NCBI GenBank assembly: GCA_934567355.1
Contig: CAKTJC010000006.1
Coordinates: forward strand, 40,035 to 104,034
DNA from: an uncultured Oscillospiraceae bacterium
GTDB lineage: Bacteria; Bacillota; Clostridia; Oscillospirales; Oscillospiraceae
Direction of reading: 5' to 3'
Length of the DNA stretch: 64,000 nt
Part shown: one piece after another, positions 16,632-25,923 of the stretch
Layout of the letters: each line of letters opens with the position of its first letter
Position numbering within the stretch: the first letter of the stretch is position 1
The notes under the pieces: model-generated
What the model was told of the DNA's origin: nothing
What the model saw: the letters and a program-made list of their open reading frames with translations, nothing else
Database searches by the model: none
Made by a program: the position numbers and the translations under genes

Positions 16632-19001
16632 TTATTCCTCTGTGAGCTGCCAATCCGCGAAATATTCCCGCGCCTCCGGCAGGACCTCATAGGTGACGGG
16701 CTGGGTGTATTCCGCCGTCAGCGGCAGGTCGGCGCTGTTGGGACCTGCAAAGAAGCGGAAGCGGCCTGCCTCCACATGCCAGCGCCCGTGCTCATCCGGG
16801 AAGGCCATCTGGTTGAGATGGAACCGGAAGCATACGGTGCGCCGCTGCCCGCAGGCAATGGCGATCCGGGCAAAGCCCAGCAGCTCCTGCTCGGGACGAA
16901 CGATGCTGGCGATCATATCCCGGCCGTACAGCTGGACCACGGTTTCGCTGTCACAGCTGCCGGTATTGCGCACCGTCACCCGAGCGGTGGCAGTCCCATC
17001 CGGGGCAACCTGCACGGAGAAGTCCTCATAGGCAAAGGTGGTGTAGGAAAGGCCATATCCAAAGGGACGCAGCGGGCGCAGATCCGACTGCCAGTAGCCG
17101 TCGGGGTTCAGGGAACCGGCCACAAAGCTCTGCCCCGTGGTGCCCCGGTGCTCGGCCATAAACATGGGCTCATGCCCTGCCGTGCGGGGCAGCGCCAGCG
17201 GGAGACAGCCGGCGGGGCTGCAGCGTCCGGCGATGATGGCGGCAAGCTCCGACCCGCCCCAGGTTCCGGGGGTGAATGCCTCTAAAATGGCGGCGGCTTC
17301 CGCGTAAATGCGGGGGCTGGTCAGCGGCCGCCCATCCGTGTGGACGACCACCGTGCGGGGATTCGCGGCCATTACGATCCGCGCCAGCTCCTCCTGAGCG
17401 CCGGGCAGATCCAGGCTGGCGGAGTCGTTGCCCTCGCCGGTATTGCAGTGGCGGCCCCAGCCGTTTTTCCCGCTCAGGCACAGGATGACGGCATCCGCCT
17501 GGGTGGCCGCCGCTTTGGCGGCATCGAAATCCGTTTGCGCAGGGTCTAAGTAGTCGCAGCCCTGGGTATAGGTGCAGTTGGGGTAATATTCCTGCAGCGC
17601 CTCAAAGATGGTTTTCGCCTCCGGGCGCACCTTGCGGATCTCCCGATCCGTGGCAGCAAGGTCATATTTCCGGACGGGCTTGGGCGCATCCTTGCTGCCG
17701 ACACCGGCCATTTCGCTGGAATCCTGCACCACCTGGAACATCTCCAGCATGGAGGGCTGGGTGTAGCCGCCATAGAGCAGCCGCAGGCTGCTGCCCCCCG
17801 GGCCGATCACCGCCAGGCGGATGCCCCGGTCACGCAGAGGCAGGAGGTCATGCTCATTTTTGGTCATGGTGATGCTCTCCCGGGTGGCACGCTTTTCACC
17901 GGCGGAGGTATCCGCGAAGGCGCCGCAGTACTGCTGCCACTGGGGATAGGGCTCGTCAAACAGTCCCAGCTCATATTTCAGGGTCAGCACCCGCAGCACG
18001 GCGCGGTCCAGGAATGCCGTGTCCAGCCTGCCGTCCGCAAATGCCTGCACCAATCCCTCGGCATAGCCCAGACGGTCGGGCAGCTCCATATCCAGTCCTG
18101 CGGTCAGGCACTGGATGGCGGCGTCGGTAATGTCGTCTGCCGTGGCGAGAATGTCCCCGCACAGGCGCTGGATGGAGCGGTAATCGCTGACCACCAGGCC
18201 GTCGAAGCCCAGTTCTCCGCGGAGCAGATCCGTCAGCAGTGCGCGGCTGGCACACACGGGGCGGCCCTCCCATTCGGAGTAGCTGTTCATCACCGTGCGG
18301 ATGCCCGCCTTGCGGATGGCTGCCTCAAAGGGCTTGGCAAATACCTCCCGCAGCTCCCGGGCGTCTGCCTGGGTGCGGGTCAGGTTCAGTCCGCCCACCG
18401 TCTGGGAGTAGCCCAGAAAATGCTTTGCGGTGGCGGCCACGCCGGTGGACAGGTCGCTGCCCTGCAGCCCCTCCACAAAGGCGCAGCTCATGGCGGCGCT
18501 CAGGGTCGGGTCGCCGCCGTAGGTCTCATTGACGCGCCCCCAGCGCAGATCCTTTGCCACATCCAGAACCGGCGACAGCGCGTGCAGGATGCCCATGGCG
18601 CGCATCTGCATGCGGATGGTATCGGCCATGTCCCGCACCAGCGCGGGGTCGAAGGTGGCACCCAGGCCGATGGAATTGGGGTAGAGCACCGTTTTCGGCA
18701 CCACCGGCCCGCCCAGTGCCTCGCAGTGGAACAGCGCCGGGATATGGTGCTCGGAATGCTCCATCACATATTGCTGCAGCTTTTTCAGCCGGGCGGCCAG
18801 CGCCTCCGGCTCCTCGCAGATGTCCAGCAGCGCAATGGCGCCGATGCCGCCTGCCAGATCTTTTTCTTCCGGGAGCTTGTCTTCGCTGAGCAGCGTGGTG
18901 CAGCCCAGCTGGCGGACCTTTTCCTCCAGGCTCAGCTCGCGCAGCAGCTTTTCGGCGCGGCGGCGTGCGTCGGTGGAAATGCAGCGGTTGGCGATATTCA
19001 T
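16632..19001 (-). CDS. Family 3 glycoside hydrolase (beta-glucosidase/xylosidase type)
   Basis: 789 residues with the complete three-part GH3 architecture. The N-terminal TIM barrel carries the KHFLGYS motif and the nucleophile Asp273 in GLVVSDYRS. An alpha/beta sandwich follows (VILCLSGKNGWGRHCNTGEGNDSASLDLPG), and the C-terminal fibronectin III-like domain starts near residue 660 (YGLSYTTFAYEDF). It has no signal peptide, so it acts in the cytoplasm on imported oligosaccharides. It follows the GH38 gene by 14 bases in one operon. The barrel lacks the KHFPGHG with His-Asp dyad of NagZ-type N-acetylglucosaminidases, so a beta-glucosidase- or xylosidase-like activity is more likely; specificity is open. 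Confidence 0.9.
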   Translation of the reverse strand: MNIANRCISTDARRRAEKLLRELSLEEKVRQLGCTTLLSEDKLPEEKDLAGGIGAIALLDICEEPEALAARLKKLQQYVMEHSEHHIPALFHCEALGGPVVPKTVLYPNSIGLGATFDPALVRDMADTIRMQMRAMGILHALSPVLDVAKDLRWGRVNETYGGDPTLSAAMSCAFVEGLQGSDLSTGVAATAKHFLGYSQTVGGLNLTRTQADARELREVFAKPFEAAIRKAGIRTVMNSYSEWEGRPVCASRALLTDLLRGELGFDGLVVSDYRSIQRLCGDILATADDITDAAIQCLTAGLDMELPDRLGYAEGLVQAFADGRLDTAFLDRAVLRVLTLKYELGLFDEPYPQWQQYCGAFADTSAGEKRATRESITMTKNEHDLLPLRDRGIRLAVIGPGGSSLRLLYGGYTQPSMLEMFQVVQDSSEMAGVGSKDAPKPVRKYDLAATDREIRKVRPEAKTIFEALQEYYPNCTYTQGCDYLDPAQTDFDAAKAAATQADAVILCLSGKNGWGRHCNTGEGNDSASLDLPGAQEELARIVMAANPRTVVVHTDGRPLTSPRIYAEAAAILEAFTPGTWGGSELAAIIAGRCSPAGCLPLALPRTAGHEPMFMAEHRGTTGQSFVAGSLNPDGYWQSDLRPLRPFGYGLSYTTFAYEDFSVQVAPDGTATARVTVRNTGSCDSETVVQLYGRDMIASIVRPEQELLGFARIAIACGQRRTVCFRFHLNQMAFPDEHGRWHVEAGRFRFFAGPNSADLPLTAEYTQPVTYEVLPEAREYFADWQLTEE

Positions 19002-19015
19002 GGTGAACTCCTTTC

Positions 19016-22000
19016 TCAGTACCGGATCTTGATGGTCCGGATCTCAAACGGGCCGAAGGGGGCCAGCGCAGCAAGGTCGATGGGCTGCAGCTCATTTTCC
19101 GCCATATCGCACTGGAATGCCCCGGCGGCGGGGAAGCCGGTGCGCAGCGCAACGATCCCGGTGCGGCTGCCCTCGCATTCGTACAGCCGGACGATCATCG
19201 CATTCTGAATGTCCTCGCAGGGTTTGACGCTCTCGACCACCACGGTGCGGCAGTCAGTGCTCAGGAATGCCCCCGCCGGTGCATCGCTTTCCACGATGAA
19301 GGGCAGCCGGTCAAACCGCATGCCCCGGCGCACCACCTCGGCCGAGAAGCCCCCGGTGTGGGGCTGGATGCCGTAGCGGAAGGTGTAGGTGCCCGCATCG
19401 CCGCGGGGATCCGGGCGGGTGCCGCCCTTGGCCAGGGTCAGTGCCAGGGTGCCGCCCTGGACGCTGATGCCATACTTGCAGTCGTTGAAAATGCTGATGC
19501 CCCGTCCGGGCTCGGAAAGATCCGTATAGCGGTGGTTGCACCGCTCGAACATGGCCTGCTCGATCACATTGTTGGCGGTGGTCGGGCGCTCGATATAGCC
19601 GAACTGGATCTCATGCCGCGCGGCCTTGGCGCGCAGATTGGTGGGGAAGGCGGCCTTCAGCACCCGGTGCTTTTCGTTCCAGTGCAGCACCGTCTGCCAT
19701 TCCACCAGGGTGCTCTCGGCGCGGAAGATCATATCCTGCTCCACCACCGTTGCCGTCCCCAGCTCATACCGGCTGTGCAGGCGGAATTCGTGGGAGCTGT
19801 TCACCGTTACCTCCTGCCCGGTCAGCTGCCCGGCGGGGCGCAGCTTCATCAGGCAGTCCGCGTCGATGTCCCAGCCGTCCCAGCCGGCGGAAACATCCTC
19901 TGCCAGCAGCAGGGTGTTCATCGGCCCGTCCGCCCACTGCATGCCGTCGGCGCGGGTGATCAGCGAGGTGATGCGGCCCGCCTCGTCCAGCTCCGCCTCC
20001 AGCAGGGGGGTCGTCAGCTTCCTGCCGGTGTAGACGAAGGGGCTGGCCGGTGCATCGGCCTTCCCGGGGACAAGGTGCAGCACCGCTGCACCCAGGGCGG
20101 GGCGCTCCAGACCGTATACGGCGGTGGCGGCCTGTCCGTCGGCCAGGGTGACGGCCTGCAGGGTGACGCCGGGTTCCTGTGCGGTCATACCGGGGGCGAC
20201 CGGGGGCAGGTAGAAGGCATCCCGGCAGGGCTCATCCAGGGGATTGAGGATGGTATAGCAGTTTTGAGCGGGGGCAAACCGGCTGCGGAGCATATTCGTC
20301 CCCTTCTGGAGCATGTCCGCCATGTCCCGCAGGCTCCGGTCGTTGGCGGGGGCGATGCAGCTGCCGGGCAGAATGTCGTGAAACTGGTTCACCATCAGGG
20401 TATTCCACAGGGGATGTACCGGCGTACCGTCCGCCGGAGCATGCGCTGCCGCGGCCCGGCGGGTCAGGTCCAGCTCCAGCAGCCGCAGCAGGTTTTCCGC
20501 CATGCGGTTGTTCTTTTTGATCTGCTGCTTTGCCGTCAGCGTGCCCCGGTGCAGCTCCAGGTACAATTCGCCGTCGTATACCGGAAGTTCCGGCGCGGCG
20601 GCTTCCAGCTTTTCCACAAAATCGTTGATGGAGGTATATTCCGCCTTCGGGCAGCCCTCCAGGTCATGCAGGCGGCGGGCTGCTTCGATCATTTCAAACT
20701 GGGGACCGCCGCCGCCGTCGCCGTAGCCGAAGGCGATCAGCCGCTCCGGGAATGCCTGCTTCCGGGCGATGTGATCCTTGTAGCCGATGCCCTCGATTCG
20801 CTCCAGCAGTCCTGCCGGGTCGGGCCAGGTATCCATGACGAAGAAGTGGGCGGTGACGCCGGAGCCGTCGATCCCCCGCCATACAAAGGTCTCGTAGGGG
20901 AAGCGGTTGGTGTCGTTCCAGGCAAGCTTGGTGGTCAGGAAGCCCGTCACGCCGAATCCGCGCATGATCTGCGGCAGCGCGGCGCTGTAGCCGAAGGTGT
21001 CCGGCAGCCAGAAGGCCTTCTGCTCCAGGCCGAACCGGCTGCGGATGTAGCTGGTGCCCCACAGGAACTGGCGCACCAGCGATTCGCCGGAGGGGATGTT
21101 GCAGTCGCACTCCACCCATACCGCGCCGTTGAGCTCGAACCGCCCGGCGGCGGCCCGGCGCTGCAGCTGCCGGAAAATCTGCGGATAGTGCTGCTCCATC
21201 AGCCAGCTGTGATAGGCAGCGCTCTGAATGAACCGGTACTCCGGGTACTGATCCATCAGGTTAAACTGATTGGCGGCAGTGCGGGCGATCTTCTTGGTGG
21301 TCTCCTCCAGCGTCCACAGCCACGCCGTGTCGATGTGGCTGTGTCCTATCAGCGCCGCGGCGGGAGCGCTGCCGCCGTTATGGCGGGAGAGGGCGGCGGC
21401 CATGATGCGGCGGCTCTCGGCAAGAGAAGCGTGCCAGGTATCCGGATCCACCGCCTCCGGGTCATAGTACAAAACGGAATGCACCCGGGTCAGGACGTTC
21501 AGAAGCTCTGCCCGGCGGAAGGAGGTCTCGGGGAGCTTATCTGCCAGCTGCAGCAGCACCCGCAGGTCGAGGATGAAATCCAGCACCTCCTGATCCTTTG
21601 TGCACACGCAGAGCCTTTGGGCGGTGAAGCGGAAATCCCGATGGATCCGCTCTTCAAAGGGCTGCTCACCGATCACATAGTGCCCGGCGTAGAATTCGAT
21701 GGCCATGCGGATGGGCTTCCCCGGCTCTGCCGCCCGGGTGATACAGTCGCAGTAGTGGTTGCCGTGCCGGGTGACCACGATCTTGGTGGCATAGGTGCCG
21801 TAGGGCTGCCCGTCCACCCAGAGCATGGCCTCATAGCCGCCCAGTTCCGGATACAGATACAGCGGCTGCCCGGCCAGCGCCGCCGGCGGGGTATATTGGG
21901 TCAGGAACCAGCAGTATCGTCCCTCGCCGCCCCAGACCGCGCCCGCGGGGCGCTGCTCCGGCGGCTGAAACAGCATCTCGTCCGGGATCACCTCCAGCCG

Positions 22001-22123
22001 TTCGGCGGTTTCGTACATGGCAAAGGGAAGTCGGGCGATTTTTGTAAACACATAAGGCTCAAAAACCTCCAGTGCCCGGCGCAGCTTGGAAAGAAGTTTA
22101 TTGTTCTGGGCATCGTTCAGCAT
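19016..22123 (-). CDS. Family 38 alpha-mannosidase
   Basis: About 1035 residues. Catalytic landmarks of GH38 are clear: the zinc-binding GHSHIDTAW (His263, Asp265) and the nucleophile Asp375 in WLPDTFGYSAALPQI. GH38 mid and C-terminal beta domains follow. I place the start at 22123, where the ATG has an AGGAGG site nine bases upstream, rather than at an in-frame ATG at 22201. No signal peptide is present, so the enzyme is cytoplasmic. The gene leads the operon with the GH3 gene and is divergent from the kinase gene. Mannose-containing glycan oligosaccharides are the expected substrate. Confidence 0.92.
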   Translation of the reverse strand: MLNDAQNNKLLSKLRRALEVFEPYVFTKIARLPFAMYETAERLEVIPDEMLFQPPEQRPAGAVWGGEGRYCWFLTQYTPPAALAGQPLYLYPELGGYEAMLWVDGQPYGTYATKIVVTRHGNHYCDCITRAAEPGKPIRMAIEFYAGHYVIGEQPFEERIHRDFRFTAQRLCVCTKDQEVLDFILDLRVLLQLADKLPETSFRRAELLNVLTRVHSVLYYDPEAVDPDTWHASLAESRRIMAAALSRHNGGSAPAAALIGHSHIDTAWLWTLEETTKKIARTAANQFNLMDQYPEYRFIQSAAYHSWLMEQHYPQIFRQLQRRAAAGRFELNGAVWVECDCNIPSGESLVRQFLWGTSYIRSRFGLEQKAFWLPDTFGYSAALPQIMRGFGVTGFLTTKLAWNDTNRFPYETFVWRGIDGSGVTAHFFVMDTWPDPAGLLERIEGIGYKDHIARKQAFPERLIAFGYGDGGGGPQFEMIEAARRLHDLEGCPKAEYTSINDFVEKLEAAAPELPVYDGELYLELHRGTLTAKQQIKKNNRMAENLLRLLELDLTRRAAAAHAPADGTPVHPLWNTLMVNQFHDILPGSCIAPANDRSLRDMADMLQKGTNMLRSRFAPAQNCYTILNPLDEPCRDAFYLPPVAPGMTAQEPGVTLQAVTLADGQAATAVYGLERPALGAAVLHLVPGKADAPASPFVYTGRKLTTPLLEAELDEAGRITSLITRADGMQWADGPMNTLLLAEDVSAGWDGWDIDADCLMKLRPAGQLTGQEVTVNSSHEFRLHSRYELGTATVVEQDMIFRAESTLVEWQTVLHWNEKHRVLKAAFPTNLRAKAARHEIQFGYIERPTTANNVIEQAMFERCNHRYTDLSEPGRGISIFNDCKYGISVQGGTLALTLAKGGTRPDPRGDAGTYTFRYGIQPHTGGFSAEVVRRGMRFDRLPFIVESDAPAGAFLSTDCRTVVVESVKPCEDIQNAMIVRLYECEGSRTGIVALRTGFPAAGAFQCDMAENELQPIDLAALAPFGPFEIRTIKIRY

Positions 22124-22184
22124 TGGGGATCCCTCCTGTTTTTGCCGCTGCCAAAAGCGGTATGATGGGCATATTTCTATCCCT

Positions 22185-22222
22185 ATCATAAGGCTTTCCA
22201 TGACTTGTGCAAGCGCTTATCA
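22185..22222 (-). promoter_or_regulatory. GH38 promoter overlapped by a cre/LacI-type site
   Basis: On the minus strand TTGCAC (22212-22207) and TATGAT (22190-22185) are separated by 16 bases. The -35 box lies inside TGCAAGCGCTTATCA (22208-22222). That sequence has the AAGCGCTT core of CcpA catabolite sites and related LacI-family operators. Repression by sugar status is a reasonable inference. Confidence 0.6.
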
Positions 22223-22256
22223 ACAAACAATGATGCGACATCAACAAATCGTTATG

Positions 22257-22284
22257 TTGCATTCCGGCGGAATTCGTCTATAAT
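22257..22284 (+). promoter_or_regulatory. Promoter of the sensor kinase/response regulator operon
   Basis: TTGCAT (22257-22262) and a perfect TATAAT (22279-22284) with 16-base spacing, 72 bases before the kinase start codon. Confidence 0.7.
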
Positions 22285-22356
22285 AGAGTATCATAGAGCT
22301 TTGCAGAAAAACAGCCCCGCGGCTGTGAAAATTTTGCCGCAAAGGAGAGGCGCTTC

Positions 22357-24165
22357 ATGCCCCAGGATCATTCCAACCACCTTTCTTCCAATTTGTCCCG
22401 CAGGCTCATCAGTATCTTCCTGATTTCCGCGCTGGCCATTTACGCCGCCGGCATCACCGTCACCCTGCGGCTGCGCAGCAATGCCATGCAGGAGTCCCAG
22501 GCGGCCTATGCGGCGCAGGCCGAGGATTTTTCCGCCCGGCTGGACAGTGAGTTGACACGCATCAGCACCCAGATGAAATACACCCTTACCCGCTCGGTCA
22601 CGCTCTGGCTGTCGCTGGCCCCGGCGCCTACCCCTTTCCCGGCGCTGTATGAATCCGTGCTGCGCATGACGGATCAGCTTTACAGCCTCCAGAATACCAG
22701 CAGCCTGATCGATTCCACCTCGGTATATTTCCGCGGGCTGGATAAATGCATCCATTCCACCGGTACATACAACACGCCCACGGACGCGGAGCAGCAGCTG
22801 ATCGACGCCTATGACGCCATCCCGGGCCACGGCGCCGTGCTGGCGGTGGACGGGCAGCTGTATATGATCTCGGATGCCAGCAGCTTCAGCAGCAGAGCCG
22901 CCACGGCGCTGGTATGGGCCCGGCTTTCCTCCAAGCAGCTGGACCGGCTGTGCGGGCAGTATGCCGCCGGCGGCCAGACTGCGGCCATCTACTGCACGGG
23001 GGCCGGCGGCAGCTTTTCCGCCGTCAGCGCCGAAAGTGATTTCTCCCCCGATGCGATCCTGGCGGACATCCGGGCCGCCGCGGCAGACAATGCCGCCGGC
23101 ATGATGCCCGCCACTGTGGATGGCGCCGACTGCCTGCGCGCCCTGCAGCCGGTGGGGCAGTGGGGGCTGTGGGCCGCGCGCTATGTCGGTGCCCACGCGC
23201 TGCGGGAGGCAGTGGCGCCGTTCACGGTCTGGATCGTGGTGCAGACCGTCATCACGCTGATGGCTGCGGGCAGCTTCGTATTCCTGGTGTGGCAGCTGAT
23301 CACCCGGCCGTTCCACCGGATCATAAAGCAGCTGCAGGAGATGGAGCACACCGGCATCCTGCTGACCGATGCCTACACTGGCAAGGATATGGACTTTTTG
23401 CACCGCGCCTTCGTCCAGCTGGGCGGCGAGCTGCAGAATACCCTGGAGCAGGCGTATTACAGCAAGGAGCTGGCCTACCAGTCCGAGATCAAGTACCTGC
23501 AGGCACAGATCAATCCCCACTTCCTGTACAACAGCTTCTATCATCTTTACCGCATGGCGAAGATGGAGGATACCGAGGGCGTCGCGGAAATGAGCATGAA
23601 GCTGAGCGCCTACTATCGCTATATCACCCGCAGTGCCCAGACGGTGGTCCCCCTGTCCATGGAATATCAGAACATTGTGGACTATACGGAAATTCAGACC
23701 ATCCGCTTCGGCGATCGCATCACGGTGCAGCTCCAGCCCCTGCCGGAGCAGTACCGGGATTTGAGTGTGCCCCGCTTTATTTTGCAGCCCATGTTTGAAA
23801 ACGCCTATAACCACGGCGTGGAGAAAATAGAAAACGGCTGCATCCAGCTTCGCTTTGAATCCGGCGGCGATTCGCTTGACATTTTTGTGGAGAACAACGG
23901 CAGCTGCCCGGATGCGGATCTGGAAGCGCTGACCCAATACCTGAACAGCACTGACCGCCAGACGGAATGCACCGCGCTGAAAAATGTCCAGCGGCGCATC
24001 CAGCTGCTGGGCGGCACCCTGCAGGTCGGCCACGGCACCCTGGGCGGCTTCGGCGTGCGGCTGCATATCCCGCTCCATCCGGCGCACCCGCTGAATTCTG
24101 CCCCGCCGGAATCATCCGCGCATTCAAAGGAGGAAAATACCCATGCAGACACTGCTGATCGTTGA
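22357..24165 (+). CDS. YesM-type sensor histidine kinase
   Basis: 602 residues. Two membrane helices (about 17-39 and 288-312) bracket an extracellular sensing domain. A HAMP-like linker and the His_kinase domain follow, with phospho-acceptor His388 in QAQINPHFLYNSFY. A HATPase domain ends the protein (IQPMFENAYNHGVEKIENG, N-box). This is the YesM/LytS-like class that pairs with AraC-type regulators and usually senses carbohydrates. The gene overlaps the regulator gene by 23 bases. Its position amid glycosidase and transporter genes suggests it senses the glycan substrate. Confidence 0.92.
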   Translation: MPQDHSNHLSSNLSRRLISIFLISALAIYAAGITVTLRLRSNAMQESQAAYAAQAEDFSARLDSELTRISTQMKYTLTRSVTLWLSLAPAPTPFPALYESVLRMTDQLYSLQNTSSLIDSTSVYFRGLDKCIHSTGTYNTPTDAEQQLIDAYDAIPGHGAVLAVDGQLYMISDASSFSSRAATALVWARLSSKQLDRLCGQYAAGGQTAAIYCTGAGGSFSAVSAESDFSPDAILADIRAAAADNAAGMMPATVDGADCLRALQPVGQWGLWAARYVGAHALREAVAPFTVWIVVQTVITLMAAGSFVFLVWQLITRPFHRIIKQLQEMEHTGILLTDAYTGKDMDFLHRAFVQLGGELQNTLEQAYYSKELAYQSEIKYLQAQINPHFLYNSFYHLYRMAKMEDTEGVAEMSMKLSAYYRYITRSAQTVVPLSMEYQNIVDYTEIQTIRFGDRITVQLQPLPEQYRDLSVPRFILQPMFENAYNHGVEKIENGCIQLRFESGGDSLDIFVENNGSCPDADLEALTQYLNSTDRQTECTALKNVQRRIQLLGGTLQVGHGTLGGFGVRLHIPLHPAHPLNSAPPESSAHSKEENTHADTADR

Positions 24166-25774
24166 TGACGAGCCGAATATCGTGGAGGGGCTTGCCAGCC
24201 AGTTTGAAAGCCGTTATGACGACGACGTGATCGTGCTGAAAAGCTTTTCGGGCCAGCATGCTCTCTCCGTGCTGCAGAACAACAAGGTGGATGTGGTCCT
24301 CTCCGATATCCGCATGCCGGATATGGACGGCCTGACCCTCCAGCGCGAGACGGAGGCGCTGTGGCCCCACATCCATTTCGTGTTTCTGAGCGGCTTTGAT
24401 GATTTTCAGTATATCCACCAGGCGTCCAAATCCCCGCTGTACCATGGCTACCTTCTGAAAATGGAAGGCGACGAGGTGGTGCTGGCCAAGATCGATGAGG
24501 AGATCGCCAAATGTGCCGAGGAGGCCCGCATGGAGCTGGAGCGGGTGGAGATGCGCCGCAGCTACACCCGCATGCAGGGCTTTCTGCAGCGCGCGGCGCT
24601 GGAAAATTTTCTGCGCGGCAGCAGCGGCTGGCAGGAGCTTTCCCACCAGCTGACCACGCTGCAGCCTACGCTGGATGTTGCCCGCCCGGTGACCATGGTC
24701 ATCGGCAAGGATGCCGCCGCCCGCACGTCGGAGCATCTGCAGAGCCTGCTGCTGGCGGATAACATCCTGGCTGCCCAGCTTTCGCAGCTGACCACGGAAT
24801 TCCTGATCCCGGAAAACGGCACCTTCGTGTGGCTGATCCAGGGTAGTGCCGCCGCCGCGCCGCCCACCCCGCGCTATCTGTATGCGGTGTTCGAGGCAAT
24901 GCAGCAGCAGCTCAACGACACAGCCAACTGGCCGGTGAGCATTGTGGTGGGAAATCCGGTCCCCTTTGAGCGGCTGAGCGAGCAATACAGCCTCTTAAAC
25001 CGGATCTACCGCATGGTGGATCAGGGCACCGGCCGTCTGCTGATCGCGGACGAGAATACCTACACCGCCCTGCTGGGGGCGCAGAAGGCCGTGATCCAGA
25101 GCCAGTTCCAGTTCTCTGCCCTGCTCCAGTCGCTGGATCAGCTGATCCGCACGGGCAGTGCCGACGCTGTGCAGGCCATGATGCATGCCACTTTCTTTGA
25201 TTCCCCCGCTCCGCCCGCGCTGAACAGCGAACAGCTGCTGCTGCTCTTTGCCCTGCTGCTGGACGCCCGGCGGGACATTTTCGAGGAACTGTCGGAAGCG
25301 GACTCCGCCCGGGATACCGCCTGCGTTGCGCTCTTTAACCACTATCTGCACAGCAATTATGCCGCCCAGAAGGATATTCTGCAGGAATTCACCGCCGTGT
25401 GCGCCGATACCTGCCATCGGCGGGAGAAGAACGAGACCCACAGCACCCAGGCCATCATCCGGCGCATCGACCGCTATATCGATGAGAATGTGGAAAGCTA
25501 CGACCTTTCCCTGGCCACCCTTGCCCGCATCAGCGGCTTCAACCCGTCGTACCTGTCCCGGTTCTATCGCCTGAACACCGGCATCAAGATCTCGGATCAG
25601 ATCGAAAAAGCCAAGCTCCAGCACGCCAAAAAGCTCATTGCCCAGGGCGAGCTGGTCAAAAAGGTGGCAGAGCGCACCGGCTTCGCATCCCCCTCGGCCT
25701 TCATCCTGTTTTTCAAACGCAACACGGGTATCACGCCCAAGCAATACTTTGATGACCTCGGAAAAGGGAAATAA
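24143..25774 (+). CDS. YesN-type response regulator with AraC HTH domain
   Basis: 543 residues. The N-terminal receiver domain has the acidic pair (VDDE), phospho-acceptor Asp55 (VVLSDIRMPDMDG) and a Lys at the usual position (HGYLLKMEGDE). A long middle region is followed by a C-terminal pair of AraC-type helix-turn-helices (LATLARISGFNPSYLSRFYRLNTGIKISDQIEKAKLQ ... FASPSAFILFFKRNTGITPKQYF). The ATG has GGAGG upstream and lies in the kinase gene. The mirror-image 41-base sites before the solute-binding and permease genes are the best candidate targets. Confidence 0.92.
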   Translation: MQTLLIVDDEPNIVEGLASQFESRYDDDVIVLKSFSGQHALSVLQNNKVDVVLSDIRMPDMDGLTLQRETEALWPHIHFVFLSGFDDFQYIHQASKSPLYHGYLLKMEGDEVVLAKIDEEIAKCAEEARMELERVEMRRSYTRMQGFLQRAALENFLRGSSGWQELSHQLTTLQPTLDVARPVTMVIGKDAAARTSEHLQSLLLADNILAAQLSQLTTEFLIPENGTFVWLIQGSAAAAPPTPRYLYAVFEAMQQQLNDTANWPVSIVVGNPVPFERLSEQYSLLNRIYRMVDQGTGRLLIADENTYTALLGAQKAVIQSQFQFSALLQSLDQLIRTGSADAVQAMMHATFFDSPAPPALNSEQLLLLFALLLDARRDIFEELSEADSARDTACVALFNHYLHSNYAAQKDILQEFTAVCADTCHRREKNETHSTQAIIRRIDRYIDENVESYDLSLATLARISGFNPSYLSRFYRLNTGIKISDQIEKAKLQHAKKLIAQGELVKKVAERTGFASPSAFILFFKRNTGITPKQYFDDLGKGK

Positions 25775-25781
25775 GCACTTC

Positions 25782-25881
25782 GCCCCCGCATCGGATGATG
25801 CGGGGGCTTCCATGTGCAGGGAAAGCCCGCTGGGCTTTTCTCGGTAATGCAGTGCCCCGGCCGCTGTTCGGCGGCCGGGGC
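25782..25881. terminator. Triple hairpin terminator region
   Basis: Three stems lie between the convergent regulator and solute-binding protein genes. They are GCCCCCGCATC/GATGCGGGGGC (25782-25807), AAAGCCC/GGGCTTT with trailing T (25822-25839), and GCCCCGGCCGC/GCGGCCGGGGC (25854-25881). The first terminates the regulator operon; the last probably serves the minus-strand gene. Confidence 0.8.
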
Positions 25882-25923
25882 TGTGTAGGTTATGCGTTAT
25901 CTGTCAGAGGAAACGGCAGGTTA

